In this document: positions 1 to 10,031 of the stretch, in pieces
How the letters are laid out: the number at the start of each line of letters is the position of its first letter
Numbering within the stretch: position 1 is the first letter of the stretch
DNA from: Mariniphaga sp.
GTDB taxonomy: Bacteria; Bacteroidota; Bacteroidia; Bacteroidales; Prolixibacteraceae
Length of the DNA stretch: 64,000 bases
NCBI GenBank assembly: GCA_019429205.1
Contig: JAHYIT010000003.1
Span: 1-64,000 of the forward strand
Reading direction: 5' to 3'
Notes under the pieces: model-generated
The model's database searches: none
Told to the model about the DNA's origin: nothing
Seen by the model: only the letters and a program-made list of their open reading frames with translations
Position numbers and translations under genes: made by a program

Positions 1-1272
1 CGTGCTTTTTATTATCATTATTTAATAGAATTATGGGGAGGTGTTCCGCTGGTTACTGAACCATTAACCTTATCTGAAGCAAATGTTGGCAGATCCTCAA
101 AATCTGAAATCGTTGATTTTATTCTCACTGAATTAAATGAATGTGTCAATGATTTACCACAGGAAAATAATCCGGTTTTGGGGAAAGCATCAAAAGGAGC
201 AGCCTGGGGACTTGCATCAAGAGTTGCACTTTACAATGAAAGATGGAACGACGCAATTTCATCAGCACAAAAAGTTATGAATCTGGAAGGAACAGAATTT
301 TTGCTTCATCCCAATTATATGGATCTTTTCCAATATGCAGGTCAGGAATCAAAAGAAATAATTTTTTCTGTTCAATTCCTTAATGGGGAAAGAATGCACT
401 CTATGTTCCGCTTCTTCGGCACCAGAAATGCCAAAGGGCACACTAATAAAAAACCAAGCTATCAAACTGCTGACACATGGGAATGTATTGACGGACTTCA
501 AATCGATGAATCTCCATTATACGATCCACAGAATCCGTTTGTAAACAGAGATCCTCGGCTTAATTTCACATTATCTTTGCCAGGTTCTATCTTTTTGGGA
601 TTCCAGTATGAAACCCACGGCGACAGCCTTCATTGTTGGGATTATAACCAGGATCCACCTAAAAGGATTGCAAATTTGGAAGCAACTCATGCCTATGCCT
701 CTTTTACCGGAATTGGCTGGAGAAAATATGCTGATAATCTGGATAAAGATGCTGTTAATGACAGTGAGTTGAACACTATCATTATGCGCTATGCTGAGAT
801 TCTCTTAAATTATGCTGAAGCAAAAATTGAAGCCGGACAAATTGATCAATCAGTACTTGACGCAATCAATAAAGTAAGGCAACGCCCTTCAGTTGATATG
901 CCACCTATTACAACTACTAATCCAAATGAATTGCGCTATGCAGTCCGACGCGAAAGAAAATATGAACTTTCCTGCGAAGGGCTTCGACTTTTCGATATCC
1001 GCAGATGGAAAATTGCAGAGAATGTTATGAATTTGCCTGTGCTTGGCCGTATGAAAAAATCATATCCTTCCATTGCGCCAAGAGTGGACGAACACGGTAC
1101 ATCTTATTATGACAATATTCCAATTGCCCAGCAAGGAGAATCTGCCGACTTTAAAATGCGCGTTGTTGAGATTCGTTCATTCGATAAAAACCGCGACTAT
1201 TTGTGGCCAATTCCTTATGTTGAAATGGATACAAATTCAGAAATGACACAAAACCCCGGTTATGGGGATTAG
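1..1272 (+). CDS. SusD/RagB-family nutrient-binding outer-membrane lipoprotein, 5' end outside window
   Basis: The frame is open from base 1, beginning RAFYYHYLIELWGGVPL, a segment highly typical of SusD proteins, so the gene starts upstream and the signal peptide and first helices are missing. About 423 residues are present of the usual 500-600. The end shows the family pattern: a MRYAEILLNYAEAKIEAG helix, a RRERKYELSCEGLRLFDIRRW motif, and a terminal LWPIPYVEMDTNSEMTQNPGY. SusD proteins sit on the cell surface over a SusC TonB-dependent porin and bind the glycan to be imported; the susC partner would be expected upstream, outside the window. A strong terminator follows, so it probably ends its operon. 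The substrate cannot be told from the sequence. Confidence 0.95.
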   Translation, partial: RAFYYHYLIELWGGVPLVTEPLTLSEANVGRSSKSEIVDFILTELNECVNDLPQENNPVLGKASKGAAWGLASRVALYNERWNDAISSAQKVMNLEGTEFLLHPNYMDLFQYAGQESKEIIFSVQFLNGERMHSMFRFFGTRNAKGHTNKKPSYQTADTWECIDGLQIDESPLYDPQNPFVNRDPRLNFTLSLPGSIFLGFQYETHGDSLHCWDYNQDPPKRIANLEATHAYASFTGIGWRKYADNLDKDAVNDSELNTIIMRYAEILLNYAEAKIEAGQIDQSVLDAINKVRQRPSVDMPPITTTNPNELRYAVRRERKYELSCEGLRLFDIRRWKIAENVMNLPVLGRMKKSYPSIAPRVDEHGTSYYDNIPIAQQGESADFKMRVVEIRSFDKNRDYLWPIPYVEMDTNSEMTQNPGYGD

Positions 1273-1290
1273 TTTAGTTTAGTTAGTTTT

Positions 1291-1323
1291 GGTTCCCTAG
1301 GATTACCTGGGGAACCTTTTTTT
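1291..1323 (+). terminator. Rho-independent terminator after susD
   Basis: GGTTCCC (1291-1297) pairs with GGGAACC (1310-1316). The stem extends inward through AGG/CCT around an ATTA loop, and seven T residues follow directly. It separates susD from the cstA-like gene. Confidence 0.85.
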
Positions 1324-1393
1324 CCTTTTGTTACCTAAAATAAAATTCGCAGAATAACTTTATACCCATTATATTTAGCATTAAAATTGAATT

Positions 1394-2839
1394 ATGGTTA
1401 CACTGCTTATTTCCATCATCATATTATTAATTGGGTATTTTGTTTATTCCAAATACATTGAGCGGGTGTTTGGCGCCGATGAAAACCGGCCAACCCCGGC
1501 AGTAACAATGACCGATGGAGTGGATTACCTTCCCATGCCCTGGTGGCGCGTGTTTCTCATTCAATTTCTGAATATTGCCGGATTAGGTCCAATTTTCGGG
1601 GCGGTTGCAGGTGCCATGTGGGGACCCATGGCTTATCTTTGGATTATTTTGGGCTCAGTGTTTGCCGGCGCTGTGCACGACTATTTCTCCGGAATGCTTT
1701 CCATCAAACACAATGGCCTCAGCATTACTGAAATTGTAGGCATTTACCTGGGCCTCACCACCAAACAAATTATGCGGGGATTTACCGTATTTCTAATGGT
1801 AATTGTGGGTGCCGTATTTATTCTCGGCCCGGCAAAAATTCTGGCGGGGTTGACTCCCGATTATGCCACCATGACTTTTTGGGTTTGGGTGGTTTTCGGG
1901 TATTATATTCTTTCCACATTGCTGCCCATCAACAAAGTTATCGGCCGGATTTACCCGGTTTTTGGATTTGCCCTGGTTTTTATGGCAGTGAGTCTGATCA
2001 TTGCTTTATTTGCCCAGGGATACCACATTCCGGAACTTTCTGCAGACAATTTCAGAAATTTTCATAACCAGGCCGGTGATTTTCCCATTTTCCCCATGTT
2101 GTTTATAACCATTGCCTGTGGCGCCATTTCGGGGTTTCATGCCACACAGTCGCCGCTGATGGCACGGTGCATTAAAAATGAAAAACTGGGCCGCCGGGTG
2201 TTTTATGGCGCCATGATTACCGAAGCCGTAGTTGCCATGATTTGGGCCACCATCAGCATGAGTTTCTTTGGCGGAATTCGCCAATTGAATGAAATTATGG
2301 TGGCACACCAGGGAAATGCAGCCTGGGTGGTAAATGAATCGGCCAATATGCTGCTGGGAAAATTCGGTGCTTTCCTGGCCATTCTCGGTGTGGTGGCGGC
2401 ACCCATCACCTCAGGTGACACCGCTTTCCGCAGCGCCCGGCTTATTGTGGCCGACTTCCTCAACCTGAAACAGGGTCCCATGAAAAACCGGCTTTACATC
2501 AGCATTCCACTTTTTGCCGTCGGGTTCTTTCTCACGCAAATCAATTTCGATGTTATCTGGCGTTACTTTGCCTGGTCGAACCAAACCCTGGCAACAGTCG
2601 TGCTCTGGACCATCACGGTTTATCTGGTCAAAAACAATAAGAACTTCTGGATTACCTTCATTCCTGCACTGTTTATGACGGCAGTCGTTTCAACTTATCT
2701 GTTCCTCGCTCCCGAAGGATTTCATCTTTCCAAAGCAATTTCCTATTCGGTGGGGATTGGAATTACTATCCTTTCACTTATTCTTTTTATTGTTTATTTC
2801 AGAAATGAAAGGAAAACAAAATCAGTTTATAACACTTAA
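1394..2839 (+). CDS. cstA: CstA-family carbon-starvation membrane transporter
   Basis: This 481-residue polytopic membrane protein has the conserved CstA core: [20 protein letters not shown] near residue 60, then [20 protein letters not shown], and later [19 protein letters not shown] and [15 protein letters not shown]. CstA proteins take up pyruvate or peptides in starved enterobacteria. This copy is much shorter than the roughly 700-residue E. coli protein, as is common for the short Bacteroidota members, so the substrate is uncertain. It starts at an ATG after the susD terminator and lies 10 bases upstream of the first FAD oxidoreductase, suggesting co-transcription with that oxidative pathway. 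A role in importing a product or substrate of the downstream enzymes is inference. Confidence 0.9.
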   Translation: MVTLLISIIILLIGYFVYSKYIERVFGADENRPTPAVTMTDGVDYLPMPWWRVFLIQFLNIAGLGPIFGAVAGAMWGPMAYLWIILGSVFAGAVHDYFSGMLSIKHNGLSITEIVGIYLGLTTKQIMRGFTVFLMVIVGAVFILGPAKILAGLTPDYATMTFWVWVVFGYYILSTLLPINKVIGRIYPVFGFALVFMAVSLIIALFAQGYHIPELSADNFRNFHNQAGDFPIFPMLFITIACGAISGFHATQSPLMARCIKNEKLGRRVFYGAMITEAVVAMIWATISMSFFGGIRQLNEIMVAHQGNAAWVVNESANMLLGKFGAFLAILGVVAAPITSGDTAFRSARLIVADFLNLKQGPMKNRLYISIPLFAVGFFLTQINFDVIWRYFAWSNQTLATVVLWTITVYLVKNNKNFWITFIPALFMTAVVSTYLFLAPEGFHLSKAISYSVGIGITILSLILFIVYFRNERKTKSVYNT

Positions 2840-2849
2840 AAATATTGCT

Positions 2850-4571
2850 ATGTTTTCAGTAAAAAATTATCAGGTCATTGTTTTTACCCTCATCTTTTTT
2901 TCAACCTTTCACCTGGATGCAAAAAGCCAAACCCGTGAATACGACATTGTGATTTACGGCGGAACTTCAGCAGGTATTGCCGCGGCCATTCAAAGTTCCC
3001 GAATGGGAAAATCGGTTATCATGATTGAACCGTCATCGCGCATTGGCGGATTAACCACCGGCGGACTGGGCCAGACCGACATTGGCAATAAACAGGTGAT
3101 TGGCGGAATTTCCCGCGAATTCTATCAAAATATTAAGCGATATTACGAAAGACCGGAAAGCTGGAAATGGCAAAACCCGCAGGAATATCGCGACGGTGGT
3201 CAAACCCGGACTGCCGAAGGAGAAGATGCCATGTGGACTTTTGAGCCGTCGGCTGCGTTAAAAGTGTATGAAGAAATGATGGCTCCTGAAAAAATTGAAG
3301 TGGTTTACAAACAGCGGCTGAACCGGAAAAACGGTGTTAAAAAGCAGGGGCAAAAAATAGTGGAAATTGAAATGGAAACCGGCGAAAAGTACCGCGGAAA
3401 AATGTTCATCGATGCCACCTACGAAGGCGATTTAATGGCAACGGCCGGTGTAACTTATACTTACGGACGGGAATCGAATAAACAATACGGTGAAACCCTG
3501 AACGGCGTTCAGGCCAACGATATCGGGATGACATTAAAAAGAACCATTTCCCTCAACTCTTATCACCACAATTTTATAGATGGTGTTGATCCTTACGTTG
3601 TAAAAGGAGATCCATCAAGCGGATTGCTGCCGTTTATTATTGAGGGTGGCCCCGGAATTGACGGCTCGGGAGACAAGGGCATTCAGGCCTATTGTTTCAG
3701 AATGACCCTGACCGACCACCCCGAAAACCGCATCCCGTTTAAAAAACCCGACGATTACAACGAGTTGGAATACGAACTGTTATTTCGCAATTATGAAGCC
3801 GCGGAAGGACCGATTGAAGAGATGTATTCTTACGGCGATCCGCTGGTGCCATGGATCAATTCAAAAATGCCTAACCGGAAAACCGACACCAATAATCAAA
3901 AAGGATTTTCCACCGATTTTATCGGACAGAACTGGGATTATCCCGAAGCCAGCTATGAAGAACGCGAAAAAATTATTGAGCGGCACCGCAGTTACCAGCA
4001 GGGACTGATGTGGACTTTGGCGTATCATCCGCGTATGCCAAAAAAAGTGAGGGATAAAGTTTCCAATTGGGGAACCTGCAAAGATGAATACGAACGGGAA
4101 GATGGCTGGCAGCAGCAATTGTATATCCGCGAAGCCCGGCGTATGGTAAGCGATTATGTAATGACCCAGCACAATTGCGAGGGGTTGGAAGTGGCCGAAG
4201 ATCCCATCAGTCTGGCGGCCTACGGAATGGATTCCCACCAGGTGCAGCGGTATGTTGATGCCAACGGATATGTTCAAAACGAAGGCAATGTGGAAGCGCA
4301 TGGTTTTCCACCCTACCCCATCAGCTACCATTCCATTATCCCGAAAAAAGGAGAATGTAGCAACCTGCTTGTTCCGGTCTGCGTGAGTTCAACCCACATT
4401 GCATTCGGTTCTATCCGCATGGAACCCGTATTTATGATTCTGGGGCAGTCGGCTGCCACTGCCGCCGCGTTGGCCATCGAAAACGGAACCGACGTTCATT
4501 CGCTGGACTACAATAAACTGAAAACCCGTTTGCTGAAAGACAAACAAATTCTTGCGCATGAACCGAAATAA
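2850..4571 (+). CDS. Exported FAD-dependent oxidoreductase, xanthan-lyase-like FAD_oxidored family (copy 1)
   Basis: The protein has about 573 residues from the ATG at 2850, 10 bases after cstA; an in-frame ATG at 2805 would overlap cstA. It begins with a hydrophobic Sec-type signal ([20 protein letters not shown]) and then a Rossmann dinucleotide fold, [18 protein letters not shown], with an acidic strand end (MIEP). [14 protein letters not shown] and the C-terminal [17 protein letters not shown] are family landmarks. Members of this family (PF12831) are common beside glycan-degradation genes in Bacteroidota, but their reaction is mostly unknown. It shares most of its landmarks, including REARRM and NRKTDTNN segments, with the next gene, so the two are paralogues. 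The sugar-acid or glycoside oxidation role is inference. Confidence 0.88.
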   Translation: MFSVKNYQVIVFTLIFFSTFHLDAKSQTREYDIVIYGGTSAGIAAAIQSSRMGKSVIMIEPSSRIGGLTTGGLGQTDIGNKQVIGGISREFYQNIKRYYERPESWKWQNPQEYRDGGQTRTAEGEDAMWTFEPSAALKVYEEMMAPEKIEVVYKQRLNRKNGVKKQGQKIVEIEMETGEKYRGKMFIDATYEGDLMATAGVTYTYGRESNKQYGETLNGVQANDIGMTLKRTISLNSYHHNFIDGVDPYVVKGDPSSGLLPFIIEGGPGIDGSGDKGIQAYCFRMTLTDHPENRIPFKKPDDYNELEYELLFRNYEAAEGPIEEMYSYGDPLVPWINSKMPNRKTDTNNQKGFSTDFIGQNWDYPEASYEEREKIIERHRSYQQGLMWTLAYHPRMPKKVRDKVSNWGTCKDEYEREDGWQQQLYIREARRMVSDYVMTQHNCEGLEVAEDPISLAAYGMDSHQVQRYVDANGYVQNEGNVEAHGFPPYPISYHSIIPKKGECSNLLVPVCVSSTHIAFGSIRMEPVFMILGQSAATAAALAIENGTDVHSLDYNKLKTRLLKDKQILAHEPK

Positions 4572-4640
4572 AAAATATAAATAGGTTACCAAAATAAAAT
4601 GAAACAACCACGACAAAGATCATTGACAATAAGAAGGAAT

Positions 4641-4898
4641 GAGGGTTTGAGAGTTTGAAAGTTCGAGGGTTCGAGGGTTCGAGGGTTTGAGGGTTTGAGG
4701 GTTTGAGAGTTTGAGGGTTTGAGGGTTTGAGGGTTTGAAAGTTTGAAAGTTCGAGGGTTCGAGGGTTCGAAGGTTAGAAAGTTAGAAAGTTAGAAGGTTC
4801 AAACAATTTCAAACAACTTCAAACGATTTCAAACAACTTCAAACGATTTCAAACGATTTCAAACAATCTCAAACAATCTCAAACAATCTCAAACAACC
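4641..4898. repeat. Compound tandem array: 20 octamers then 9 decamers
   Basis: Bases 4641-4800 are exactly 20 consecutive 8-base units of the form GARRGTTY (GAGGGTTT, GAGGGTTC, GAAAGTTT and variants; three end in A). Bases 4801-4890 are nine consecutive 10-base units of the form AAACRAYYTC (for example AAACAATTTC), followed by a partial unit. The reverse complement of an octamer, such as AAACTTTC, equals a decamer with RA removed after AAAC, so the two halves are imperfect inverted relatives. The array fills the gap between two paralogous oxidoreductase genes. There is no spacer diversity, so it is not a CRISPR array. Confidence 0.9.
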
Positions 4899-4947
4899 AA
4901 TATTCTCCTTTGCGTCATTGCACCTTTGCGGTAAAAAACGAATCAAT

Positions 4948-6645
4948 ATGAAAGCAAAATTCATTGTCCAAAATTTAGCTACCGGATTTTTAACCATTCT
5001 GCTTATTTTAGTAGTATTTACCGGATGCCAAAAACCACAACCCAATGTGTACGAAGCCGATATTATTGTTTACGGAGGTACTTCTGCCGCCGTGATTGCC
5101 GCTGTTGAAGTGGCACAGTCGGGAAAATCGGTGATTATGGTTTCACCCGATATTCATTTGGGCGGCCTCACTGCAGGCGGGCTCGGCTGGACCGACACCG
5201 GAAAAAAGGAAACCATTGGCGGGCTGGCCCGGAATTTTTATCACCGGGTTTACAACCATTACCAGCAGGACGAAGCATGGAAATGGATGAAAAAGGAAGA
5301 ATACGGGAATACCGGTCAGGGAACACCCGCAATTGACGGCGATATGCGCACCATGTGGATTTTTGAACCGCACATTGCCGAACAGGTTTTCGAAGAACTG
5401 ATTCAGGAAAACAACATCGAATTGTACCGCGATGAATGGCTCAACCGGGAAAACGGCGTGGAAAAAACCGACGGAAAAATTACTTCCATCACCACGCTTT
5501 CAGGCAAAACATTTAATGGGAAAATATTCATGGATGCTACTTACGAAGGTGATTTACTGGCCACTGCCGGGGTAAGTTATCATGTAGGCCGCGAAGGAAC
5601 CGATGTTTACGGCGAAGAATGGAACGGCGTGCAAACCGGTGTTTATCACCACCGGCACCATTTTATGGTTCTCGATCAGCCCATCGATCCCTGGTGGGTG
5701 CCGGGCGACCCTTCCAGCGGATTGCTTCCACGAATCAGTCCTGATCATCCGGGAGAAAAAGGACAGGGCGACCACCGGGTGCAAGCCTACTGTTTCAGGG
5801 TTTGCATGACCAACCACCCGGAAAACCGCATTCCATTTCCCCAACCCGAAGGCTACGATTCCACCCAGTATGAATTACTGGTGCGCATTTTCGATGCCGG
5901 CTGGCGCGAATGGTTCGGAAAGTTTGACGCCATTCCCAACCGCAAAACCGACACCAACAACCACGGTCCGTTCAGCAGCGACAATATCGGCATGAATTAC
6001 GATTACCCCGAAGCCAGTTACGAACATCGCAAAGAGATCATTAAAGAGCACGAAACCTACCAGAAAGGCCTGCTCTGGTTTGTGGCCAACGACCGGCGGG
6101 TGCCGGAAGAAATTCAGACCGAAATGCAAACATGGGGACTCCCGAAAGATGAATTTACCGACAACGGAAACTGGCCCCACCAGATTTATGTGCGGGAAGC
6201 CCGCCGGATGATTGGTAAATATGTGATGACCGAAAACGAACTGCTGAAACGCAGACCAACGCCCGAATCAGTAGGAATGGGATCGTACACCATCGATTCA
6301 CATAACGTACAACGTTACGTTACCGAAGAGGGGCGCGTACATAACGAAGGCGATATTGGCGTCAGGTTACCCGGTCCGTACGAAATTGCCTACGGCGCCC
6401 TGGTTCCCAAAAAGGAAGAGTGCCAAAACCTGCTGGTGCCGGTATGTGCATCGGCCAGCCACATTGCTTTTGGCTCCATTCGCATGGAACCGGTATTTAT
6501 GATTCTGGGACAGTCGGCAGCCGTGGCAGCTTGTATGGCCATCGACGAAAACATCGCCGTTCAGGATGTGGAATACGAAAAACTTAAAAACCTACTGTTG
6601 GAAAAAGGACAGGTACTGACAATGGAGGATAAAATTAAACGCTAA
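4948..6645 (+). CDS. FAD-dependent oxidoreductase lipoprotein, FAD_oxidored family (copy 2)
   Basis: This 565-residue protein is a paralogue of the previous oxidoreductase. The ATG at 4948 gives a clean lipoprotein signal ending in VVFTGC, so it is probably anchored in a membrane facing the periplasm or surface; the open frame upstream (from a TTG at 4918) is not needed. The FAD fold is ADIIVYGGTSAAVIAAVEVAQSG. GGLTAGGLGWTDTG and [20 protein letters not shown] match copy 1 almost residue for residue. It is about eight residues shorter than copy 1 and differs mainly in the middle. The repeat array lies just upstream. The substrate is unknown; the context is carbohydrate oxidation or degradation. 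Confidence 0.88.
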   Translation: MKAKFIVQNLATGFLTILLILVVFTGCQKPQPNVYEADIIVYGGTSAAVIAAVEVAQSGKSVIMVSPDIHLGGLTAGGLGWTDTGKKETIGGLARNFYHRVYNHYQQDEAWKWMKKEEYGNTGQGTPAIDGDMRTMWIFEPHIAEQVFEELIQENNIELYRDEWLNRENGVEKTDGKITSITTLSGKTFNGKIFMDATYEGDLLATAGVSYHVGREGTDVYGEEWNGVQTGVYHHRHHFMVLDQPIDPWWVPGDPSSGLLPRISPDHPGEKGQGDHRVQAYCFRVCMTNHPENRIPFPQPEGYDSTQYELLVRIFDAGWREWFGKFDAIPNRKTDTNNHGPFSSDNIGMNYDYPEASYEHRKEIIKEHETYQKGLLWFVANDRRVPEEIQTEMQTWGLPKDEFTDNGNWPHQIYVREARRMIGKYVMTENELLKRRPTPESVGMGSYTIDSHNVQRYVTEEGRVHNEGDIGVRLPGPYEIAYGALVPKKEECQNLLVPVCASASHIAFGSIRMEPVFMILGQSAAVAACMAIDENIAVQDVEYEKLKNLLLEKGQVLTMEDKIKR

Positions 6646-6674
6646 AGCTTTTACAGAGATAATGAAAGCAAAAC

Positions 6675-6736
6675 CACCGGGCTAAAGCACCGGTGTAAAA
6701 AGAAGGTTTGTTTTACACCGCGGCTTCAGCCCGGTG
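6675..6736. repeat. REP-like 26-base inverted repeat with 10-base loop
   Basis: The left arm (6675-6700) reads CACCGGGCTAAAGCACCGG then TGTAAAA. The right arm (6711-6736) is TTTTACACC then GCGGCTTCAGCCCGGTG. The arms pair over most of their length. A further GGCTTCAGCC fragment lies at about 6761-6770. The GGGCTGAAGCC-type core resembles REP-like intergenic repeats common in Bacteroidota. It sits between two oxidoreductase genes and could attenuate or stabilise the transcript. Confidence 0.8.
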
Positions 6737-6795
6737 ACTACCAATATTAGAGGTAAAAACGGCTTCAGCCATTAATAAACAAAATAAAAATCACG

Positions 6796-9700
6796 ATGAA
6801 ACGACGTAACTTTATAAAAACCACCGCAGCCGGATCGGCATTTATTATGACTCCCGGCGCTTTTGCCTTTGGAAATTCAGACAGCCAAAACAACTACAAA
6901 TTCGGTTTTCAGTCGGAACGCAGAATACCGGTAGCCTACGATGTGGATGTGGTAATAGTTGGCGGAACCTCTGCCGCAGTTGCAGCGGCTACGACAGTCG
7001 CAAAACAAGGTGTTTCGGTTTTTCTGGCTGCACCGCAACCCTATTTGGGTGAAGATATTTGCGGAACCTACAGGCTTTGGGCTGAAAACGAAAAAGCGAC
7101 CGGCACTGAACTCGGAATAAAAATATTCGGCCAAGGGTTGCCCACGCCCATGCATGTTAAAAGAACGCTCGACAACGAACTTATTGAAAACCAGGTGGAC
7201 TTCCTTTATTCAAGTTATGTCACCGATATTATTAATGACAGCCAGGGCCATCCGGCAGGGGTGATAATCGCAAACCGTTCGGGCAGGCAGGCGATTAAGG
7301 CCAAAGTAATTATTGACGCCACTCCGCGCGGACTGGTTACGAGAATGGCCGGAGCCGATTTTTCTGAATATCAGGCAGGGAAACAGGAGTTTCGCTACAT
7401 TGTGGTTGGAAATCAACCCAAAAACATTACAAATGGGAAAGTGAGGAAACTTCCGCAACCGGTTGTTTTTAAGGATAAAACCTACGAAGCGCTTGAATAT
7501 ACCCTGTTGCTGGAAATGCAGGATGATTCATGGGAATCGTTTTGCCGGGCAGAACATGAAGCGCGCGACCTGACCTGGGATCCAGGGCAGGTGGATTCCG
7601 GCGACGTGCTTTTCCAGGTGCCGCCCGATTTCATTTCCGGTAAAGAAAAATGGAACCAGCCGGTTATGGACGAAAAACTCATCAACACCGGTTCGTTCCA
7701 ACCAAAAAATACCGAACGCTTGTTTGTATTAAGTGGAATTGCCGATTTGCACAGAAAAGCTGCCTCGGAACTTTTACAACCCGGTGCGCTTATTCACATG
7801 GGAGAGCGGATTGGCAAGGCAGCAGCAGAAATGGCCGAAACCATTATTCCCGCAAAAGAATTTTATGTTAAGAGCCTTGTTGAAGGAGAGTCTTTTCCCG
7901 GTGATGTGGGTGAAATTCTGGAAGGATTGCGCCCATCGTTTAATCTGGAAGAAATACCTTCGGAAAAAACCACGCTTCCTGTTCTGGGAAGTTTCGATGT
8001 GGTGGTGCTGGGCGGCGGTACTGCCGGAGCGCCGGCTGGTGTGGGTGCCTCGCGACATGGCGCAAAAACCTTGGTGCTGGAATACCTGCACGGTCTGGGC
8101 GGCATGGGAACCATGGGAATGATTGGACGGTACTGGGATGGATACCGCGAAGGGTACACGATGGAGGTGGATTGGGGAGTCCGCGCTACAGGCGGCAATC
8201 ATCCCCGTCAGAAAGAGCGGCTCGATGAGTGGGTTTTCGACTGGAAAACCGAATATTTTCGCCGCGAAATCCGCGATTCGGGTGGTGAAGTATGGTTTGG
8301 CGTGCTCGGAATCGGAGCTTATGTACATGAAGGAACAGTTAAGGGGGTTGTGGTTGCAACTCCTGCCGGAAAGGGAATTATTCTCGGTCACACGGTAATT
8401 GATTCAACCGGCAGCGCCGATATTGCCATTGCAGCAGGCGCAGCTTACGAATATACCGATGGATTGTCGGTGGCTGTTCAGGGGGCCGGAATGGCTTTTA
8501 AAAATCCGAACGATCATTACAACAATACCGACTGGACTTTTACCAGCGATACGGATATGCTCGATGTGTGGCGTACATTTATTGTTGCCAAGGATAAGTT
8601 TAATGATCAGTATGATTTGGGCAAGCTTCCGCAAACCCGCGAGCGCCGCAGAATGATTGGAGATTATACGGTTTCGGTGCTGGATGTTTACAACAAACGC
8701 ACCTATCCGGACACATTCTCCATTCATCAGAGTTCATTTGATACACACGGTTACACCGAAGACCCGTTCTTTTCACTCAGGTGGCCCGATGAAAGAACCA
8801 AACACATTACGGCGCTGGTTCCTTTTCGCGCTTTGTTGCCCAAAGGCCTCGAAGGAATTGCCGTTACCGGTTTGGGCGCCAGCGCTCACCGTGATGCCAT
8901 GCCGGTAATCCGCATGCAGCCCTGTCTGCAAAACCAGGGATTTTCCATGGGATGGGCGGCTGCGCTGGCTGCTGAAAATAACCAGATGATCCGACACATC
9001 AATTTAAAATGGTTGCAGAAACAACTGGTGGAAATAAAAAGTCTGCCCAAGGGGGCGGACAATTACACCGATAATTATCCTCCTTCCATTGAACAAATTC
9101 AAGATGCCGCCAAAAAAGTAGTTAATGAACTCGAAGGTCTTGAAATCCTTTTGTGGGATAAGGAAAGAGCTGTTCCCGTCATGGAAGATTTTTTCCATTT
9201 GAGCCAAAATAAAGAACACAGGCTGGTATATGCCCGAATATTGGGAATGTTGGGAAACCCCGCCGGATGGAAAGAGCTGATTGATGCCATTGACGCATAC
9301 GATGAATGGGACGAAGGCTGGAACTTCAGGGGAATGGGGCAGTTTGGCAGAAGTCTGAGTTATCTCGACAGCCTCATTATTGCCCTCGGACGCACTCAAA
9401 AATTTGAGGCTGTACCCTCCATTGTCAGACTGGCAAATATGCTTACGCCAGAAAGTGAATTTTCACATTTTCATGCCGTAGCCATTGCCCTCGAAACCAT
9501 TGCCAGCAGGCAGGGTGCAGAACCATTGTTCCGGTTACTGAATATGGACGGGGTGAAGGGACATGCGATGACCGATATAAAAACGGCCAAAGAACTTGCT
9601 CCGACCGATCGGAATGACACTTCCACCCGGAATAATTCATTGCGGGAGCTTATGCTGGGACGTGCACTTTTCAGGGTTGGCGACCTGAACGGCCTTGGCA

Positions 9701-9810
9701 GGGAAATTCTCGATACCTATTCCAAAGACCTGCGCGGCCACTACTACCGTCATGCCAGCGGGGTGCTGAAACTGTTTTCCGATCAAAAAGAGGTGGAAGT
9801 GGAGTTGTAA
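6796..9810 (+). CDS. Tat-exported double FAD_oxidored protein with HEAT-like tail
   Basis: This 1004-residue protein begins with a twin-arginine signal (RRNFIK followed by a hydrophobic stretch and AFAFG), so it is probably exported folded with FAD bound. It contains two nucleotide-binding folds. The first is VDVVIVGGTSAAVAAATTVAKQG near residue 50; the second, FDVVVLGGGTAGAPAGVGASRHG near residue 400, is followed by GLGGMGTMGMIGRYWDGYREG. The last 230 residues (from about LWDKERAVPVMEDFF) are helical and resemble HEAT-like repeats. It follows two single-domain paralogues in the same direction, so the three may act on one pathway. It is about twice the length of its neighbours and looks like an internal duplication or fusion. 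The reaction is not known. Confidence 0.85.
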   Translation: MKRRNFIKTTAAGSAFIMTPGAFAFGNSDSQNNYKFGFQSERRIPVAYDVDVVIVGGTSAAVAAATTVAKQGVSVFLAAPQPYLGEDICGTYRLWAENEKATGTELGIKIFGQGLPTPMHVKRTLDNELIENQVDFLYSSYVTDIINDSQGHPAGVIIANRSGRQAIKAKVIIDATPRGLVTRMAGADFSEYQAGKQEFRYIVVGNQPKNITNGKVRKLPQPVVFKDKTYEALEYTLLLEMQDDSWESFCRAEHEARDLTWDPGQVDSGDVLFQVPPDFISGKEKWNQPVMDEKLINTGSFQPKNTERLFVLSGIADLHRKAASELLQPGALIHMGERIGKAAAEMAETIIPAKEFYVKSLVEGESFPGDVGEILEGLRPSFNLEEIPSEKTTLPVLGSFDVVVLGGGTAGAPAGVGASRHGAKTLVLEYLHGLGGMGTMGMIGRYWDGYREGYTMEVDWGVRATGGNHPRQKERLDEWVFDWKTEYFRREIRDSGGEVWFGVLGIGAYVHEGTVKGVVVATPAGKGIILGHTVIDSTGSADIAIAAGAAYEYTDGLSVAVQGAGMAFKNPNDHYNNTDWTFTSDTDMLDVWRTFIVAKDKFNDQYDLGKLPQTRERRRMIGDYTVSVLDVYNKRTYPDTFSIHQSSFDTHGYTEDPFFSLRWPDERTKHITALVPFRALLPKGLEGIAVTGLGASAHRDAMPVIRMQPCLQNQGFSMGWAAALAAENNQMIRHINLKWLQKQLVEIKSLPKGADNYTDNYPPSIEQIQDAAKKVVNELEGLEILLWDKERAVPVMEDFFHLSQNKEHRLVYARILGMLGNPAGWKELIDAIDAYDEWDEGWNFRGMGQFGRSLSYLDSLIIALGRTQKFEAVPSIVRLANMLTPESEFSHFHAVAIALETIASRQGAEPLFRLLNMDGVKGHAMTDIKTAKELAPTDRNDTSTRNNSLRELMLGRALFRVGDLNGLGREILDTYSKDLRGHYYRHASGVLKLFSDQKEVEVEL

Positions 9811-9863
9811 CCACTTCTCTGGAATCTTCTTTATTTTTGAACTGGTGACTCCTCCTTGCTGTT

Positions 9864-10031
9864 GAGCTGGTGACTCTCAGTCACCTGCTCAATAAGCCAG
9901 CACTGGCCCCCAAACCTATTCACCAGCTGACCCAAAGTCAGCAGGTTCACCCTGTGAAATAAAGACTGCCTTACAGATTTCACAGGGTGAACGCTCCGCA
10001 GTTGAGCAGGCGATCCGCCAGCCTTCGGATC
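9864..10031. repeat. Cluster of four short inverted repeats in a non-coding gap
   Basis: The 444-base gap between 9811 and 10254 holds no supported gene but at least four hairpins. They are a near-palindrome at 9864-9890 (GGTGACT ctc AGTCACC core), GCTGAC/GTCAGC at 9926-9942, a perfect 15-base pair TTCACCCTGTGAAAT (9946-9960) with ATTTCACAGGGTGAA (9977-9991), and GATCCG/CGGATC at 10012-10031. A 21-codon open frame (ATG at 10153) follows; it is too short to support. The cluster resembles a composite REP element and could also end the oxidoreductase transcript. Confidence 0.7.

Noticed and set aside
4641..4898. CRISPR array
   Set aside because: Units of 8 and 10 bases are contiguous with no spacers, and there are no cas genes nearby.
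7774..8391. 205-codon minus-strand frame inside the third oxidoreductase
   Set aside because: It is the antisense shadow of a strongly supported gene with conserved FAD motifs.
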